From contig JAGGNK010006448.1 in the NCBI GenBank assembly GCA_017590115.1, positions 6,806,099-6,870,098 of the forward strand: a stretch of DNA of 64,000 nucleotides, written 5' to 3'. Shown piece after piece: positions 1 to 11,400 of this stretch. Position 1 is the first letter of the stretch, and each line of letters opens with the position of its first letter. A program made the translations under genes and the position numbers. The notes beneath the pieces are model-generated. The model made no database searches. It was not told the origin of the DNA and saw only the letters and a program-made list of their open reading frames with translations. This stretch comes from Montifringilla adamsi. Taxonomy: Eukaryota; Chordata; Aves; Passeriformes; Passeridae.

Positions 1-311
1 GGCCCAGAATAAATTTTGATATGATTCCTATTTCCACAAATAATTAACTTTCAGAGAACATTGATATAAATTTTATATATATATATAGACGCCAAAAATA
101 TATCCTCTAGTCCTCACAGATTCAGTAATACAAATAAACTTGTAGTGGATCCTCAAAGAGTGATGCATGAGAGGCAAGAGCTGCATTAAACGCAGAGAGT
201 AACATGCAGCCTACACCTACTGCAGGTTCTTTTTATTAGTTCAATACATGCAAAGTTTGTCAGACAATTTGGGAATTGGTCAAGTATATTCACATTTTGA
301 ATTACCCAAAA
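1..311. other. AT-rich non-coding stretch
   Basis: I see no open frame of useful length, no recognised repeat and no RNA gene here. There is a short TA-rich run near 75-88. It ends where the CR1 tail begins. Confidence 0.6.
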
Positions 312-1165
312 GAATCATAGAATTCTTCAGGCTGGTAAAGACCTTTAAGATCATTGAGTCCAACTATTAACCTAATACCACCGTGTCCCTAAAAGCCACC
401 TTTATCCATTTTTTAAATACCTCCAGGGATGTTTATTCAACCACTTCCCTGCGTAGCCCATTCCAAAAGACAACCCTTGCAAAGAAACTATTCCTAACAT
501 CCCATCTAAACTTCCTCTAGAATAGCTTCAAGCCATTGCCTCTTGCCTTGTCATTTGTTACTTGGGAGAAGGGACCAACACCCACCTGGCTACAATTTCA
601 TTTCAGGTAGTGATAGAGAAGAATAAAGTCCCCCCAAGCCTTCTTTTCTCCCGCCTCCATCACGCATGTATTAGTTGTACTCTAGACCCTTCACCAGCTC
701 CATTACCGTTCTCTGGACACACTCCAGCACCTCAGTGTATTTTCTTTCCTGTGATGAGTGGCCCAAAAGAGAGCACAGCACTTGAGGTGTAGCCTCACCA
801 ATGTCGAGTACAGGGGGACAATCACTTCTCTGATCCTGCTGGCCACGTTATTGCTGATAGAGACCATTGGCCTTCTTGGACACCTGGCCATACTGTTGGC
901 TCATATTCAGTAGGCTGAAGCCCCAGGTCCTTTTCTGCTAGGCCATTTTTCCGTCACTCATCCTCCAGCCTGTAGCACTGCCTGAGGCTGTTGTGATCCA
1001 AGGGCAGAACCTGGCACTTGGCACTGTTGAACCTCTCACAATTGGCCTTGATTTATCTATCCATCCTGTCCATATCCCACTGCAGAACTGTCCTACCCTC
1101 CAGCAGACCAACTCTTCTGCCCAAATCAACATCATCTGCAAATTATCAATTGTCATGCAGTTTAA
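312..1165 (-). mobile_element. CR1 LINE, 3' part, minus strand
   Basis: The plus strand opens with AATCATAGAATTCTTCAGGC, the reverse complement of the CR1 3' terminus. It continues through the blocks usual for bird CR1 read backwards: 'CACTTCCCTGCGTAGCCCATTCC', the 'CCATTGCCTCTTGCC' block, 'CTGGCTACAATTTC', 'CTCTGGACACACTCCAGCACCTCAGTG' and 'CTGGCACTTGGCACTGTTGAACC' (each broken by substitutions). This is the end of the reverse-transcriptase reading frame plus the 3' UTR, about 850 bases of a full element of roughly 4.5 kb, so it is 5'-truncated as most CR1 copies are. Stops and indels break any frame. The 62 to 76 codon frames over it (for example 562-792 and 938-1156) are by-products. The 5' limit near 1165 is approximate. 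Confidence 0.9.
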
Positions 1166-4100
1166 GACAATTTTTCACAGGTAACATTAACTGAAAAAAC
1201 AAACAAACAAACAAATAACCCCCCCCCCAAAAAACCCAAACATGAAAAACAACCCAATCCAAACCAGCAGATATCATAAATAGTAATATTTACTATCCTC
1301 CAGAGAGCAAAAGCCTTACTTCTTCCACATACCAGTGACAATTAATTAGATTTCTTTTCATTATAGTTTTGTCTTTCAAAGAAATACTACAGCTAATGGT
1401 CCTAAGACTTGCTGATAACATATTTTTCAAAGAAAGTAATTTTTTTTTTGCTGAAAGATCAAATCTACACTGTTAATCATCAGCAATTCCTTTTTGTAGT
1501 CTTCTGTTTTTGGAAGACAAACAGTAGAAGTACAGAGTCTTTTTAACCTTACTTGCATAATTTAACAGCCTGGCATTTCCATTTGAGGGAAAGACATTGC
1601 AGATTTCAGATACAAACACATTTTTAAGCAAATCTGAAAAGGGTTCTGAAAAGCTCTTTCACTCAGAGTTTGTAAAAAAATGAAATATTGACATATATAG
1701 AGGGTAAGTACATCACTGAGAATCTAAATGTTGTTATAAACACACTAAGGGTGTGCTTAACTATATGATATTTTTCCTATTTGATGGGAAGCTATACAGG
1801 GTGACTTCCAGTAATGCAAAACCATGGGTTCTCTCTTCGTACTCTCTTTCCAATTCACATTTTTTGCTCTGCAGTTATATACATGAGGCCTTGTATTATG
1901 CTGTGCACAATCCAACCCTCCTCTTTCTTTATGATTATTTTTCTGGCCTCAGGAGAAAGCCTGAGTTAACAAAAAATGTAAATTTTTGTCTTCTCATTAC
2001 AATATAATTGTAATAAGGGTGACTATTGAATAATGCATTCCAGTTAGCCTGAAATTTTAAGTCCTTCTCTTCCAGTGAAAACATTCAAACATAATGAAAC
2101 AATAATGCATAAAATACAGGGTTTTCCTTGTTCATTTTGTCAAGTGATTTTTAATGTATTTTTCCCAGTGTCATGAGTCATAAATACTGAGACACTTCTA
2201 GAAAGGAGTAGGATCATTCCAGAACACAAATACAATAAATTATACAGATCTTGAAATTACACCTCCTTTCCTTCTCTCCCTAAGATATTAGCAACCAGAA
2301 AGGCAATCTTGTTAGAAGGGGAAGATTACTGACCAGAGGAAAATGCCTTTTGAAATACTGATGGAGAAATTGCCTGCTAGCCTGGGAACTGTGAGCATGG
2401 GAACTGTAGCTGAGAACCAGAAGCACGTTTAAAAAAAAAAATATCAAAAAGGATACATCTTTGAAGTACCGCTAAGTGCCTAGAAACTGACACCACCTAA
2501 TTACGAAAGCAAGGAACTGTAATGATAACAAATAGTTTCAAAGCAATTTTAAAAACTGATTTGTAATAAAGGGTGAAATATCCTGAGAAAGTAAGGATCA
2601 CTACCTACTGTTGGCTGTTCTAGCTCCAAGAACAAGAAAACAATTTAAAAACTCTGTGACATGGATCATCTTTTAAGTGAAACTGACATCTGTTATTTTC
2701 CTGGGCTCCCTCTGGCCCCACTTCTGTGGTCAGTTTGATTTGTCCACCTGTTTTAGCATGATTGGGTCTCTCATAAAGGATAAAGCCCTTCATGTTTTTA
2801 TGTATTACAGCATAATAAAAGGTATGTAATGTTCACTTGTAGGCTGGACAACCCTTCATGCCATCACACCCTCTAAGAAAATAATTGCTTTTTGAGAAGC
2901 AGTTTTTCTTGTTGGTTTCTGAACACCCTGCTTGTTATGACTGAAGAAGTATAAAGGTGGAAATCCCATAAAATATTTTTCCCTCTACTCCTTTTAAATC
3001 TTTATGTGCAGAATCAGAACAGTATGCATCTTTATGGTACCTCCAGAGGCCAAAACTAAAAAGCAGAGGAAATATTTTTGCTGCTGGATTCTTTGATGTG
3101 GGCTTTTAATGATATTCTGTGCCTAATATTCTCTGCACATGCTTTATGTTATATTTAGTAGAGATATACATCTTGAATTAAGAAATAACATTCTGTGTTA
3201 GAATGGAAGGCTGTATTTAACCATCATTTATATTTATTTACATATTTGTATGAGTGCCCCCAAGATAAGAACAGATATAACAGACTAACAACATGAATTT
3301 AAAAGCTAAGTACACAATTGCCATTCTGATTCAGGGTGCACATTGCTGTCATTAGGCATATTAGCATTTTTTACCAGCCTTTGAATGATACCAGATCACT
3401 GTTTTCTTAGAAATGCACATGACTCATCTCTCTGCCTACATGTACCTGTATATACAGAAAGAAAAGGTAAACAGTTTACAAATTTTACCTCTGTGAAAAA
3501 GACAGATGGATCAGTAACATATCTGCAAACAAATATCAAGATTTATTCACTGAACTCTTTTTTGTCTCTTTTGTGAAGTCTGAGAGCTGTATATAAAATC
3601 GATATCACCTTCTTTTGATTTATTTTGTCTAAGAGAAGCTTTTGGTGTAACTAATTGATGTTTATTTTGATCAATTCTATAATACCTTTAAAGCTGAATT
3701 TTGGAAAGGAAAAAAAAAAGAAAAATAGATTTTTTTTTCCTGATTAAAATCAAGAATTACAGCCCTTAAAAATTATTGGAGATGCTACTTTTCTTAGCAA
3801 AGTAGCAGTTCAGTAACACAAGCATCATGACCAGAACTAAGACTGTAGCATGGGCTTCTAGTACTCAGGCCATAATTAACATACAGAAAAAAAAAACTAG
3901 GACAAACTTATACTTGGAGAGACATTGTCCTATATTTTTCTGCTGCTTTTCCTTTTTTAAAAATGTAACTTTGCAAACTGCTTCTCTAATACCTAAAGAT
4001 TGTTTTTGCTTTTGATTTGGTTTTTTTGTCATTTTCTGTGGCTAAGATGACCTTTTGTTAATCATAAACTCCTTGATTTCCTGTCACACTATCTCCGGAG

Positions 4101-4559
4101 TTCTTAAATAGAAACAAGAGCTCTATTTTCTGTGTAGCTGATGAGAAAATAGTGTGAAGGCAACTGTGGTTTTGGGAAGATTTCTGAAGTGTTTCTGAAA
4201 CCTAAAAGTAATAGGACTGTGGAATGCCATTGCACTGGAAGGTGTCAGACATAAGCTCTGCACTAAATCTGACTCAATAATAGGTTTTGAACTTCGTGGG
4301 AAGCTTTCTAAAATCTGGGTTTATTCCAAAAAAAAGGCTGAAATTAAATAGCAAGCAAACAAAGAAACATAGCATTTCTCATGAACTAAGCTGGAGCTGT
4401 CCCACAAAACCAGCATTCCCAGGCCAACATTTAGCAGATCAAAGGCAAATGGCACAATGTTGTACAGTCCAGCTGGAAGAGAACTATAGAGCATCCACTT
4501 CATAGCATGATCAGACTTACCTAGCTCATGGCTGTCAAATGTATTTTCAGGCTGCCCTC
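1166..4559. other. Non-coding stretch without recognised genes
   Basis: About 3.4 kb of AT-rich sequence with scattered A and T homopolymers. Open frames reach 84 codons at most (1753-2007) and match no family I know. A simple A/C tract lies at its start and is listed separately. I see no CR1, LTR or RNA gene in the rest. Confidence 0.55.
1194..1228. repeat. (CAAA)n followed by C10
   Basis: An A-rich run grades into CAAA units and then ten consecutive C from 1219 to 1228. It is low-complexity sequence just past the 5' end of the CR1 fragment. Confidence 0.85.
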
Positions 4560-4690
4560 AAAAGCCTTAAGTCTTGGAGATTCATAATATTCTTTGGGGC
4601 AACCTGTTCCAACTTTCCTAAAGTCCAATTAAAATATCCATTGTGGCACTTAAGCCTCTGATTCATCCTGGACACAAAGATTGATTGCAT
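4560..4690 (-). mobile_element. Old CR1 fragment, minus strand
   Basis: The stretch keeps the CR1 order read backwards: a 'GGAGATTC' block, then 'GGGGCAACCTGTTCCAACTTTCC', then a 'AAAGTCCAATTAAAATATCC' block and a 'GCACTTAAGCCTCTGATTC' block (reverse-strand forms of the CR1 3' UTR). Many substitutions separate it from the better-kept copies at 312 and 8051, which suggests an old insertion. Both ends are approximate. Confidence 0.65.
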
Positions 4691-4878
4691 CTGTGTGGGA
4701 ACAAGAAAAACAAAGACATTACTATTTTGACTGCATTTATTATTTTATATGCTTTTGTTACAATCCCTAGTTACCACCACTAATATAGAGGTTGATGTGC
4801 AACGTTTATATAGGTTTATGGGGGTTGGTTTTGGGATTTTTGTTTGTTTTGCTGGGTTCTGGCTGATTTTCTGTATGT

Positions 4879-4920
4879 CCTTCCTTCCTTCCTTCCTTCC
4901 TTCCTTCCTTCCTTCCTTCC
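4879..4920. repeat. (TTCC)n microsatellite
   Basis: About ten and a half uninterrupted TTCC units follow CTGTATG and end at ACTATC. Perfect units suggest the locus could vary in length between individuals. An 84-codon frame (4749-5003) reads through it as a serine-leucine-proline-phenylalanine repeat and is not credible as a gene. Confidence 0.95.
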
Positions 4921-5449
4921 ACTATCTCATTTCAAGCAGTGTCTATGTAGATCTTAGAATGAAACTTCTTGTTGAGCTTTTATGGAAAATGGTTGTCAAT
5001 TAAACTATTTTTATAGGCTTATATTATTTTTTTCTCCCAAGCCACATAAAATAGCAAAATATAATTCTTTAAAATTGGTGACAGTAAGATGCACATTTTA
5101 AGATGCAAAAATTACTTGATATCACAATGGTTATCAAGCCATGTGAAGTCATTATAAGATATTTAATCTTGCTAAAAGCCAAAAAAAGCCTCATATATGT
5201 AAGTAAAGCCAAGACTTCAATTGTGGTATAAATGAAATCGTGAATCTAATCTTCATTGTTCTAGATGTAGTTACTCCCAGAAAAAGGAATGCAGACAAAA
5301 TCACTGTGCACATACTTTTCAGATTCAGCCCCTATTCCAAGTATTATGGCCACCCTCCCAAATGCTCCTCTGGGCCCTGGGGTTGGTGTTTCCATTCTGC
5401 CCTGTACAGATCTGTTGCAGATGAGCAGGTTGGCCATGACTTTTGGATT

Positions 5450-6090
5450 CTGGAGTTCTTTACAGGAAGGACTATGATGTTCATGTTGATGGGTCTCCCT
5501 ACCTCTGTCTAAGTGACCAGCTGGGGTAATGTTGACGCATTTCCTAACACACTTTAAAAGCCTTTTTTTTCCTTCATTGGTCTGAAGCGCCATGTTACAA
5601 CCAAATTCACTATGCATCCACATGCTCTAGATATGGGGTTTTTTCCCTTATTACCCCCAAAATCAATATTGTCCAACTCCATGCCAGAATTTCTTTAACT
5701 GATCATGGGTGAATTGTTTATCCTTTCATTGTCTTTAGCGTCCTGTCTGTTCCCTATCTCTTAGTACCCCTGTGCCTGAACTCCTCTGCACCATGCCCAG
5801 TGTACTCACTTCTTCAGGTCACTGCTGTCCTACCACATACGTATTTCTCCATTTTATGGCATTGTATTAGAGCTGCGCACTTTTTTTCAGAATAAATACT
5901 GCAACTATGGTTTTGCTGTTCTAAAAGTAGAGCAAATCATCTGTAGTCACCTGATCAAATGAGGAAACTTCTGTCACTACTAAACCAAGCAAAACAAATT
6001 TGCAGGCAGGTCAACAAAAGTTCAGACAGAGCAGGCCTGATAAGCCCCAGCCCTGAGGCCTTACAGACATCCAGCATTAGCAATGGCAAC
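5450..6090 (+). repeat. Dispersed LTR-like repeat, copy 1
   Basis: This block aligns by eye along its whole length with 55073-55655 in the same orientation. Shared landmarks in order are CTGGAGT(T/C)CT, a 'CATGTTACA' block, a 'TTTTTTCCCTTATTACC' block, 'GCCTGA(A/G)CTCCTCTGC', 'CCATGCCC', a 'GAGCTGC' / 'AAGCTGC' block and TTCAGACAGAGCAGGCCTG. A poly(A) signal AATAAA sits at 5891-5896 in copy 1; copy 2 instead has ATTAAA shortly before the shared GCTGC. That arrangement suits the R-U5 part of an old retroviral LTR, but I could not fix TG...CA ends or a target duplication. I do not recognise the family by name. Confidence 0.6.
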
Positions 6091-6219
6091 GTGTATTGCA
6101 GTGCTACATCACTGCAAACTGTTCAGCTCACATGCTCCTTTTTTCTTAACTAGAAAATCATGAATCAGATGTGTCATGGAGAAATTTAAGGTAGTTTGAG
6201 GACAAAATTAAGGTAATTT

Positions 6220-6418
6220 GAGGTAGCCAAAAATTCTTCATGAAAAAGGTTGTCAAGAATTGGAATAGGCTGCCCAGGGAACTGGTTAAGTCATCTTCCT
6301 TGTTGTTCTTTAAAAGACCTGTAATTATGGCACTAAATGGTAGACTTGGCAGTGTCAGGCTAACAATTGGACTTAATGGTCTTTTCCAGCCCAAATGGTT
6401 TTATAATTCCATTATTTA
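6220..6418 (+). mobile_element. CR1 LINE 3' end, plus strand
   Basis: CR1 3' UTR in forward orientation: 'AATTGGAATAGGCTGCCCAG', then 'GTAGACTTGGCAGTGTCAGG', 'AACAATTGGACTTAATGGTC', 'TTTTCCAGCCCAAATGG' and a decayed ATTCTATG-type tail ending near 6418. Only about 200 bases remain, so it is heavily 5'-truncated. It sits about 130 bases after the LTR-like repeat. The 78-codon minus-strand frame over it (6158-6394) is antisense noise. Confidence 0.88.
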
Positions 6419-7482
6419 AATATTTTTTAAGATGGAATATGAGTATAGTGGGTAAATTATGATTTCTATTCCATGAGCTCTATATTACAGCAAAACCACA
6501 TTCTGCATGGACTACAAACCCATGCAAAACACTGTGATCCAGCTGTGGCAGGCAAGCACAAGTTTGAGGAAAAAGCACAGTCATTCCAACATGTCAACAG
6601 CTCTGATTTGGCTGGTAGCCTGGCCATGACCCACAGCAGCTCAACCTCAGAATCAGCTTTCTTAAGATTTTGGTAGTCTGTACATTTATTCCCACCAAAG
6701 AGCTGTTGTTTTTCTAGTTTTTTTCCTTTCCAACTCAGATGATAGCCATATGCTGACAGCAGGCTTACTGATTGCATCACCCCAGAAAACAAAACTAGCT
6801 TGACTTTGACTGCTTCACAACTATAGTTTTGTCTCCCTTCCCAAACATAAGAATGTAAATGCATTAAGAATTAATTTGTATTTCTAAATTTATTTTTTTA
6901 TTTCCTGTACACAGATATATTCCAAAGTTTTTGTGATTTTGTCCATAATAATTATTTGTTTTTCCAGTGGACAGTTTTAGCCTGGACAGCTTTAGTTCAT
7001 ATCTCACTTACTGAAGCAGTACCTTTCACCCCAGAACAACATTCTTTGCTTATCATTTCAGTCCAGCCCAAAGCACATGAATATATATGCATGGCTTTTA
7101 TACAGTTTTCCACAAATTACTTAGAGAAATTTAGTAGGTTCAGAGTAGCAATCAGTCATTCACTTTATATTTGAAAAAACAGTAGTTCCTCGGAAGACAT
7201 TTTTTTTTCTTTCTGCTCGATGAAAACATTTTTCCTTGTTTGAAAAAAAGGTTTTAGCTACATAAGTTTTGCTGTCAAGCCCAGCATCTCTAGAATTTTC
7301 ATAATCATCCTTTTCTAAATATTAGCATTTCAAGCTATAATTTGCAACCTATAACTATTCAGGCATTACAGTAAATGTGCCACACAGAAAAGGGATGTCA
7401 CAAAATGCTAGGGTCTAGTATCATTTTACTAGAGTCATATTACTAGAAAAGTAAATCTGATGATGGCTGATAAAATCAAATC
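6419..7482. other. Non-coding stretch without recognised genes
   Basis: AT-rich sequence. A 132-codon minus-strand frame (6466-6864) is the longest open frame nearby. It has no motif or family I recognise and no flanking splice pattern I would trust, so I do not call it a gene. Confidence 0.5.
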
Positions 7483-7488
7483 ACCCAT
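7483..7488. repeat. Left target-site duplication ACCCAT
   Basis: ACCCAT lies directly before the TG that opens the solo LTR and is repeated exactly at 7973-7978, directly after its closing CA. Confidence 0.88.
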
Positions 7489-7763
7489 TGTTGTATCGTG
7501 CTTTTTGTTTTATCAGTGGGTCTATGGTTTGATTTGTGATTTAGTGTTTTTCCTTGGTGCTGGTCTTTCTTTTGTCTCCACCCTTTTCCCAGAAATGTCG
7601 TCAGCTAGTTTCTAGTTTCTATTTCTCCAAATTTTACCCATTTCCTAAGACTGTTTTCCTTCCTTGGAAGTTTATTGGTTCGTTACCGTTATTCTCCGCC
7701 TGGGTTTTTACTCCCAACTCTCCTGATTTGTTGGAAGTTGGGTCTGCCCCTGCCTTTCCCCTG

Positions 7764-7771
7764 AGATATAA
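7764..7771 (+). promoter_or_regulatory. LTR TATA-like box
   Basis: GATATAAG lies about 60 bases before the AATAAA of the same LTR, the spacing expected for a short R region. Activity is inferred from position only. Confidence 0.55.
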
Positions 7772-7828
7772 GTCTTTGCTGGCCCCTTCATCGGGGCCCA
7801 GGAAGAAAGAGGGGAAGAAACACCATCA

Positions 7829-7834
7829 AATAAA
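7829..7834 (+). promoter_or_regulatory. LTR polyadenylation signal AATAAA
   Basis: A perfect AATAAA downstream of the TATA-like box and upstream of the GC-rich 3' part of the LTR. This is the usual R/U5 arrangement. Confidence 0.65.
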
Positions 7835-7972
7835 GTTTCCCTGGGACCCCTGTGCGCTGCCTGTGTTTTATCCTGCGCCGAAACAACTGACAACTGGGAT
7901 TCAAGGAGCTCCAGGGGGAAAACTGCCGCCCCTCACACTCAACATCAGCTAGCTGGGGGAAGGAAAGCGGCA

Positions 7973-7978
7973 ACCCAT
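7973..7978. repeat. Right target-site duplication ACCCAT
   Basis: Exact copy of 7483-7488, directly after the closing CA of the LTR. Confidence 0.88.
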
Positions 7979-8050
7979 AAGAGACAGAATTTGATGAAAA
8001 TAAGATTTCATAAGTCCACCAAAATGGAAATATTATTTTAAAAAACACAG

Positions 8051-8435
8051 TATCATAGAATTGTTTAGGCTGGAAAACACTTCCAAGACTATCAAGTTTA
8101 ATCTATGACTGAACACCACCTCGTAAACTACACCATGACACTGAGTGCCACCTCCAGTCATAGGGACAGTGACGGCACCACTTCCCTGGGCAGCCCATTC
8201 CAATCTTAAAAATCCTTTTCATGAGCAAATTCTCCTTGATGTCTAACCTGAACCTCTCCAGGTGCAGATAAAGACTGTGTCCTCTTGTTCTGTAACTGCT
8301 TTCCTGGGAGAAGAGTCTGACTCCCACCTGGCTACAACCTCCTTCCAGGTAGCTGTAGAGAGTGATAAGGACTCCCCTGAGTCTCCTTTTCTCCAGGCTA
8401 AATAGGCTCATCTCCCTCACCAGGACACTTGAAGT
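8051..8435 (-). mobile_element. CR1 LINE 3' part, minus strand
   Basis: The plus strand starts TATCATAGAATTGTTTAGGC and runs through the reversed CR1 blocks: GGGCAGCCCATTCCAATCTT, 'CCTGAACCTCTCCAGGTGCA', 'CCTCTTGTTCTGTAACTG', 'CTCCCACCTGGCTACAACC' and 'TTCTCCAGGCTAAATAGGCTC'. It is better kept than the copy at 312 and is 5'-truncated near 8435. The 105-codon minus-strand frame over it (8103-8420) reads the sense strand of a CR1 untranslated or degraded region and shows no reverse-transcriptase motif. Confidence 0.9.
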
Positions 8436-11400
8436 CTGAAGAAATAAAACAAATCCCTTATTTTTCTTATCATATCTGATTTTTCAAACTAGAAGAACGG
8501 TTTTAAAGCAACAAATGTACCAACCCCTACAGACTAAGTTCTACTTAATTCTATCTTCTCTGTTGTAATTATTTGGCATTTTTTTAGCTTGACCCTCTTC
8601 AGGATTTGGATATGTGTTGGCTGCTTATGTAGCTACTCAAAGGTGTATGATATTTCTGCGGTTCATTTATATATTCTAAGTCAGAAAGCATTTATCTTTT
8701 ATAGATGGACAAACTAACACTGTTGTTACAGAATCAAAACTACTGTGAACTGAAAAAAAAACTTGTTTCCCAAGACTTAGAACAATTAAAAAAAAAAAAA
8801 AGGGAAAATAATTTCTAAAAAAATAGCAAGTCAAGGATAATTGCCAAGTAAAAAGATCAGGGTGTTCGTGGGGTAGAGGGAATGGTTATACCTCTAAAGT
8901 ATTGACCAAAAAAATGTTGAAGAAACACATTTTCCATACATATTTGTCAATGGGGAAAAAAGTAAAAGATTCCTAAATCTGGAATACTCTGTAAAACAGA
9001 ATAGTACTGTAGAAAAAGCCAGTCGAGCTGCCAACATTGAAAACTTACACAAAAGGGAGGTATGAATTAAAAGATAAAAGAGAATTCAAAAGAGATAATC
9101 TCAGTGGATGGGTTCAGAAAGTGTTTAGAGAGTTGTTTCATCAACAAAATGCAGAGGAAATCATAATTGACAGGCATTGTACCTTCTTCCCTCCAGTTCT
9201 GGCAGCAGACCAAGGTATTAATAGTGAGGTTCTGTTATGAGTGCCAAATGCAGGTCAACAGAAAGAGTGGAACTGAGTATAAGACATTTTCAAGGTCATA
9301 TAAAACAATATGTAGAAAATTTTCTATCTTGGTTTTCTAAATGGGCAAGGCACCAAATGTAATAAAAGCAGGCTTCAAAGAGGCAGACTGATGAACACCA
9401 TGAGTTTTACTTGGGGATCTTTTTCATACTCTGTGACATAGTCTGGCGTGCTAAGCAGGAAAAAGGAGAAACTGTCTGAAATGTCTGATTCTGGTTGTTA
9501 AAAATTAAAGTACAGTAAAAAGGCAGAGAAAATCATCCAGAAGTGAGACAGGTACGGATTGAGATTGAGAAGCAGGTAGAGGTGAAGCAACTAAAACCCC
9601 CACTTGTGTCTGCTGTACATCTGTAAGAATGAATGGTTTCCATAAACAGACTCCCTCTCTTTCTCCCAGTTTTCTTCATGCAGTAAGTTAGAAAGATTTC
9701 CTCATGTTTTACATTTTTCTTTAAGTTAAAAAACACATACAATTTTAATTTTAAAAGTACACATAATTTAACTCAACATTTTATCATCTACATAAGGTGT
9801 CCAGTGGACTTTTCAAGAAGTAAAAAGGAACCTAGAAGAAAGTATAATTCCTCTGTTTAGAAAAAAATAAGAAAAAAAACGCAGATAGAAAACAAGGCAT
9901 TTTATTAGGCATCAGATTAACTGTTTTCCCCACTGTAAATATAATAGAAATCTTATTTGTAAATGTTGCAGAAAAAGCCATTGTAGTGAAAAAAACCAAA
10001 AAAATCCAGATCAAGAATAGTGTGTAATCTACATTTATAACTTCTGTAGAGTTCTCTGAAATAAAGAAAAGGGAAAAAGAAAAATAAATGTTTCTTTATT
10101 TGGATAGACTAACCAAAGGGATGGGTTACAGTATGGTAAAGCTGAGGATAGGTGAAGTTTATTCACTAAAAATATAAACAAATTAAATACTTAATCCAGA
10201 AACAAGACTCAGCAACATGAAAAAAGGAAGGACACATGCAGCAGATCTAGTTAAGCAGTAAGAGCTTTTAATCATATCATCTCTATCGCAAGCAAATATT
10301 TTAATTTTGCATAAAGGTAGTAAGCACAAAAGAGAGGACACCAGCTCATTTTTGAACAGTACTTCTTTGGTGAATGCAGGTGCTCTTCAAGTTGTCTTTT
10401 GAATCAGATCCCACAGACAAGTTTGGTAGTGAAATGCCAAGAAACAGCACATGATCCAGTCACAGTCATGTTAGTATTCTACAAGCAACAATTAGGACTG
10501 CAATGGGCTTTACTGTAAATATGTAAGCTGCTGGATAATTTATGAATTATCATTATTAGAATAATAATTTTAGATAACGATACTCAGCTTTACAAATACG
10601 TGCTTATACTGTACTCTCTGAGCTCATAAATCAAGCCCCATCTTACAGCCTCTATAAATCTACTCTTTTGGGAGTGATGATAAAACTTGACACTTACAAT
10701 AAATGTCTTAACAACCTTCTAAGTGATTTAGAGGCACAGACCTTCCTAGAGCTCCTGCCTCAGCACATACTGATTTTTTTTAATATATTTGAAGACATAT
10801 GTTATGAAATTACTAATCTAATATCCTTATTTTTTACCATATCTGCTTTAATATTGAAACATCTGAGTTTACTGGTTTTTTTGTCCTCCTGGAAATATGA
10901 AAATAGAAAACTGCATGTGGAATCTTAAACTCCTTATGGTAAAGCAGAGATATCAAATATATTAATTCACACTCATGTGTTGGTGCACATATAATTGATA
11001 CTGATTTTATTTATTTGAAAAAGTTAGGAGTAAAACAGAAAAAAAATCTGATATGATAAATGAGAATTGAGGAAGATTAACTAGAAAAAAGGAAAAATGT
11101 AAGGACATAAGGGAAGTACATGCCTAGAATAAACATGAGCTAAAAAGAGAAAGAAAAGCATTCAAACAAAAGAAATAAAGGAAAAAAACAACTGTGAATT
11201 TTGTCTACCTAGCTGCCATGGAATTTTGCATTATTTCCTTCACAACAATTTTTTTTTTTCGGCAGTTCATTCTTCATTTACTGTGGTTTCCAATTACAAT
11301 AATGGATAACATGCATAAAGTGTAGTGTCAGCAACTTCCTTATTAGAGAGAAAGAGCTTTAGGTGTCTGATTCAATATCACAGGCAAGAAAAATAAAGTA

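Larger units (their letters stand above)
7489..7972 (+). mobile_element. Solo retroviral LTR, 484 bp
   Basis: The element opens TGTTGTATCG and closes AAAGCGGCA, giving the TG...CA ends of retroviral LTRs. A perfect 6-bp duplication, ACCCAT, flanks it. Inside, in order, are a TATA-like GATATAAG at 7764-7771, a short inverted repeat GGCCCC/GGGGCC around 7781-7797 at the expected start of R, and a poly(A) signal AATAAA at 7829-7834. The 3' part is clearly more GC-rich than the surroundings. No internal retroviral sequence or partner LTR lies nearby, so this is a solo LTR left by recombination between two LTRs. Six-base duplications are typical of class II (ERVK-like, beta/alpha) integrases, but the family name is not known to me. 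A 132-codon frame (7554-7952) falls inside and is a by-product. Confidence 0.88.

Noticed and set aside
4749..5003. 84-codon frame through the TTCC microsatellite
   Set aside because: The middle part is a translated simple repeat and the rest has no recognised domain.
6466..6864. 132-codon minus-strand open frame with a Cys-rich C-terminal part
   Set aside because: No family, signal peptide, splice context or codon bias that I can support. The length is within chance for 64 kb read in six frames.
7554..7952. 132-codon plus-strand open frame rich in Pro, Ser and Leu
   Set aside because: It is wholly inside the solo LTR defined by its target duplication. LTRs of this sort do not encode a protein.
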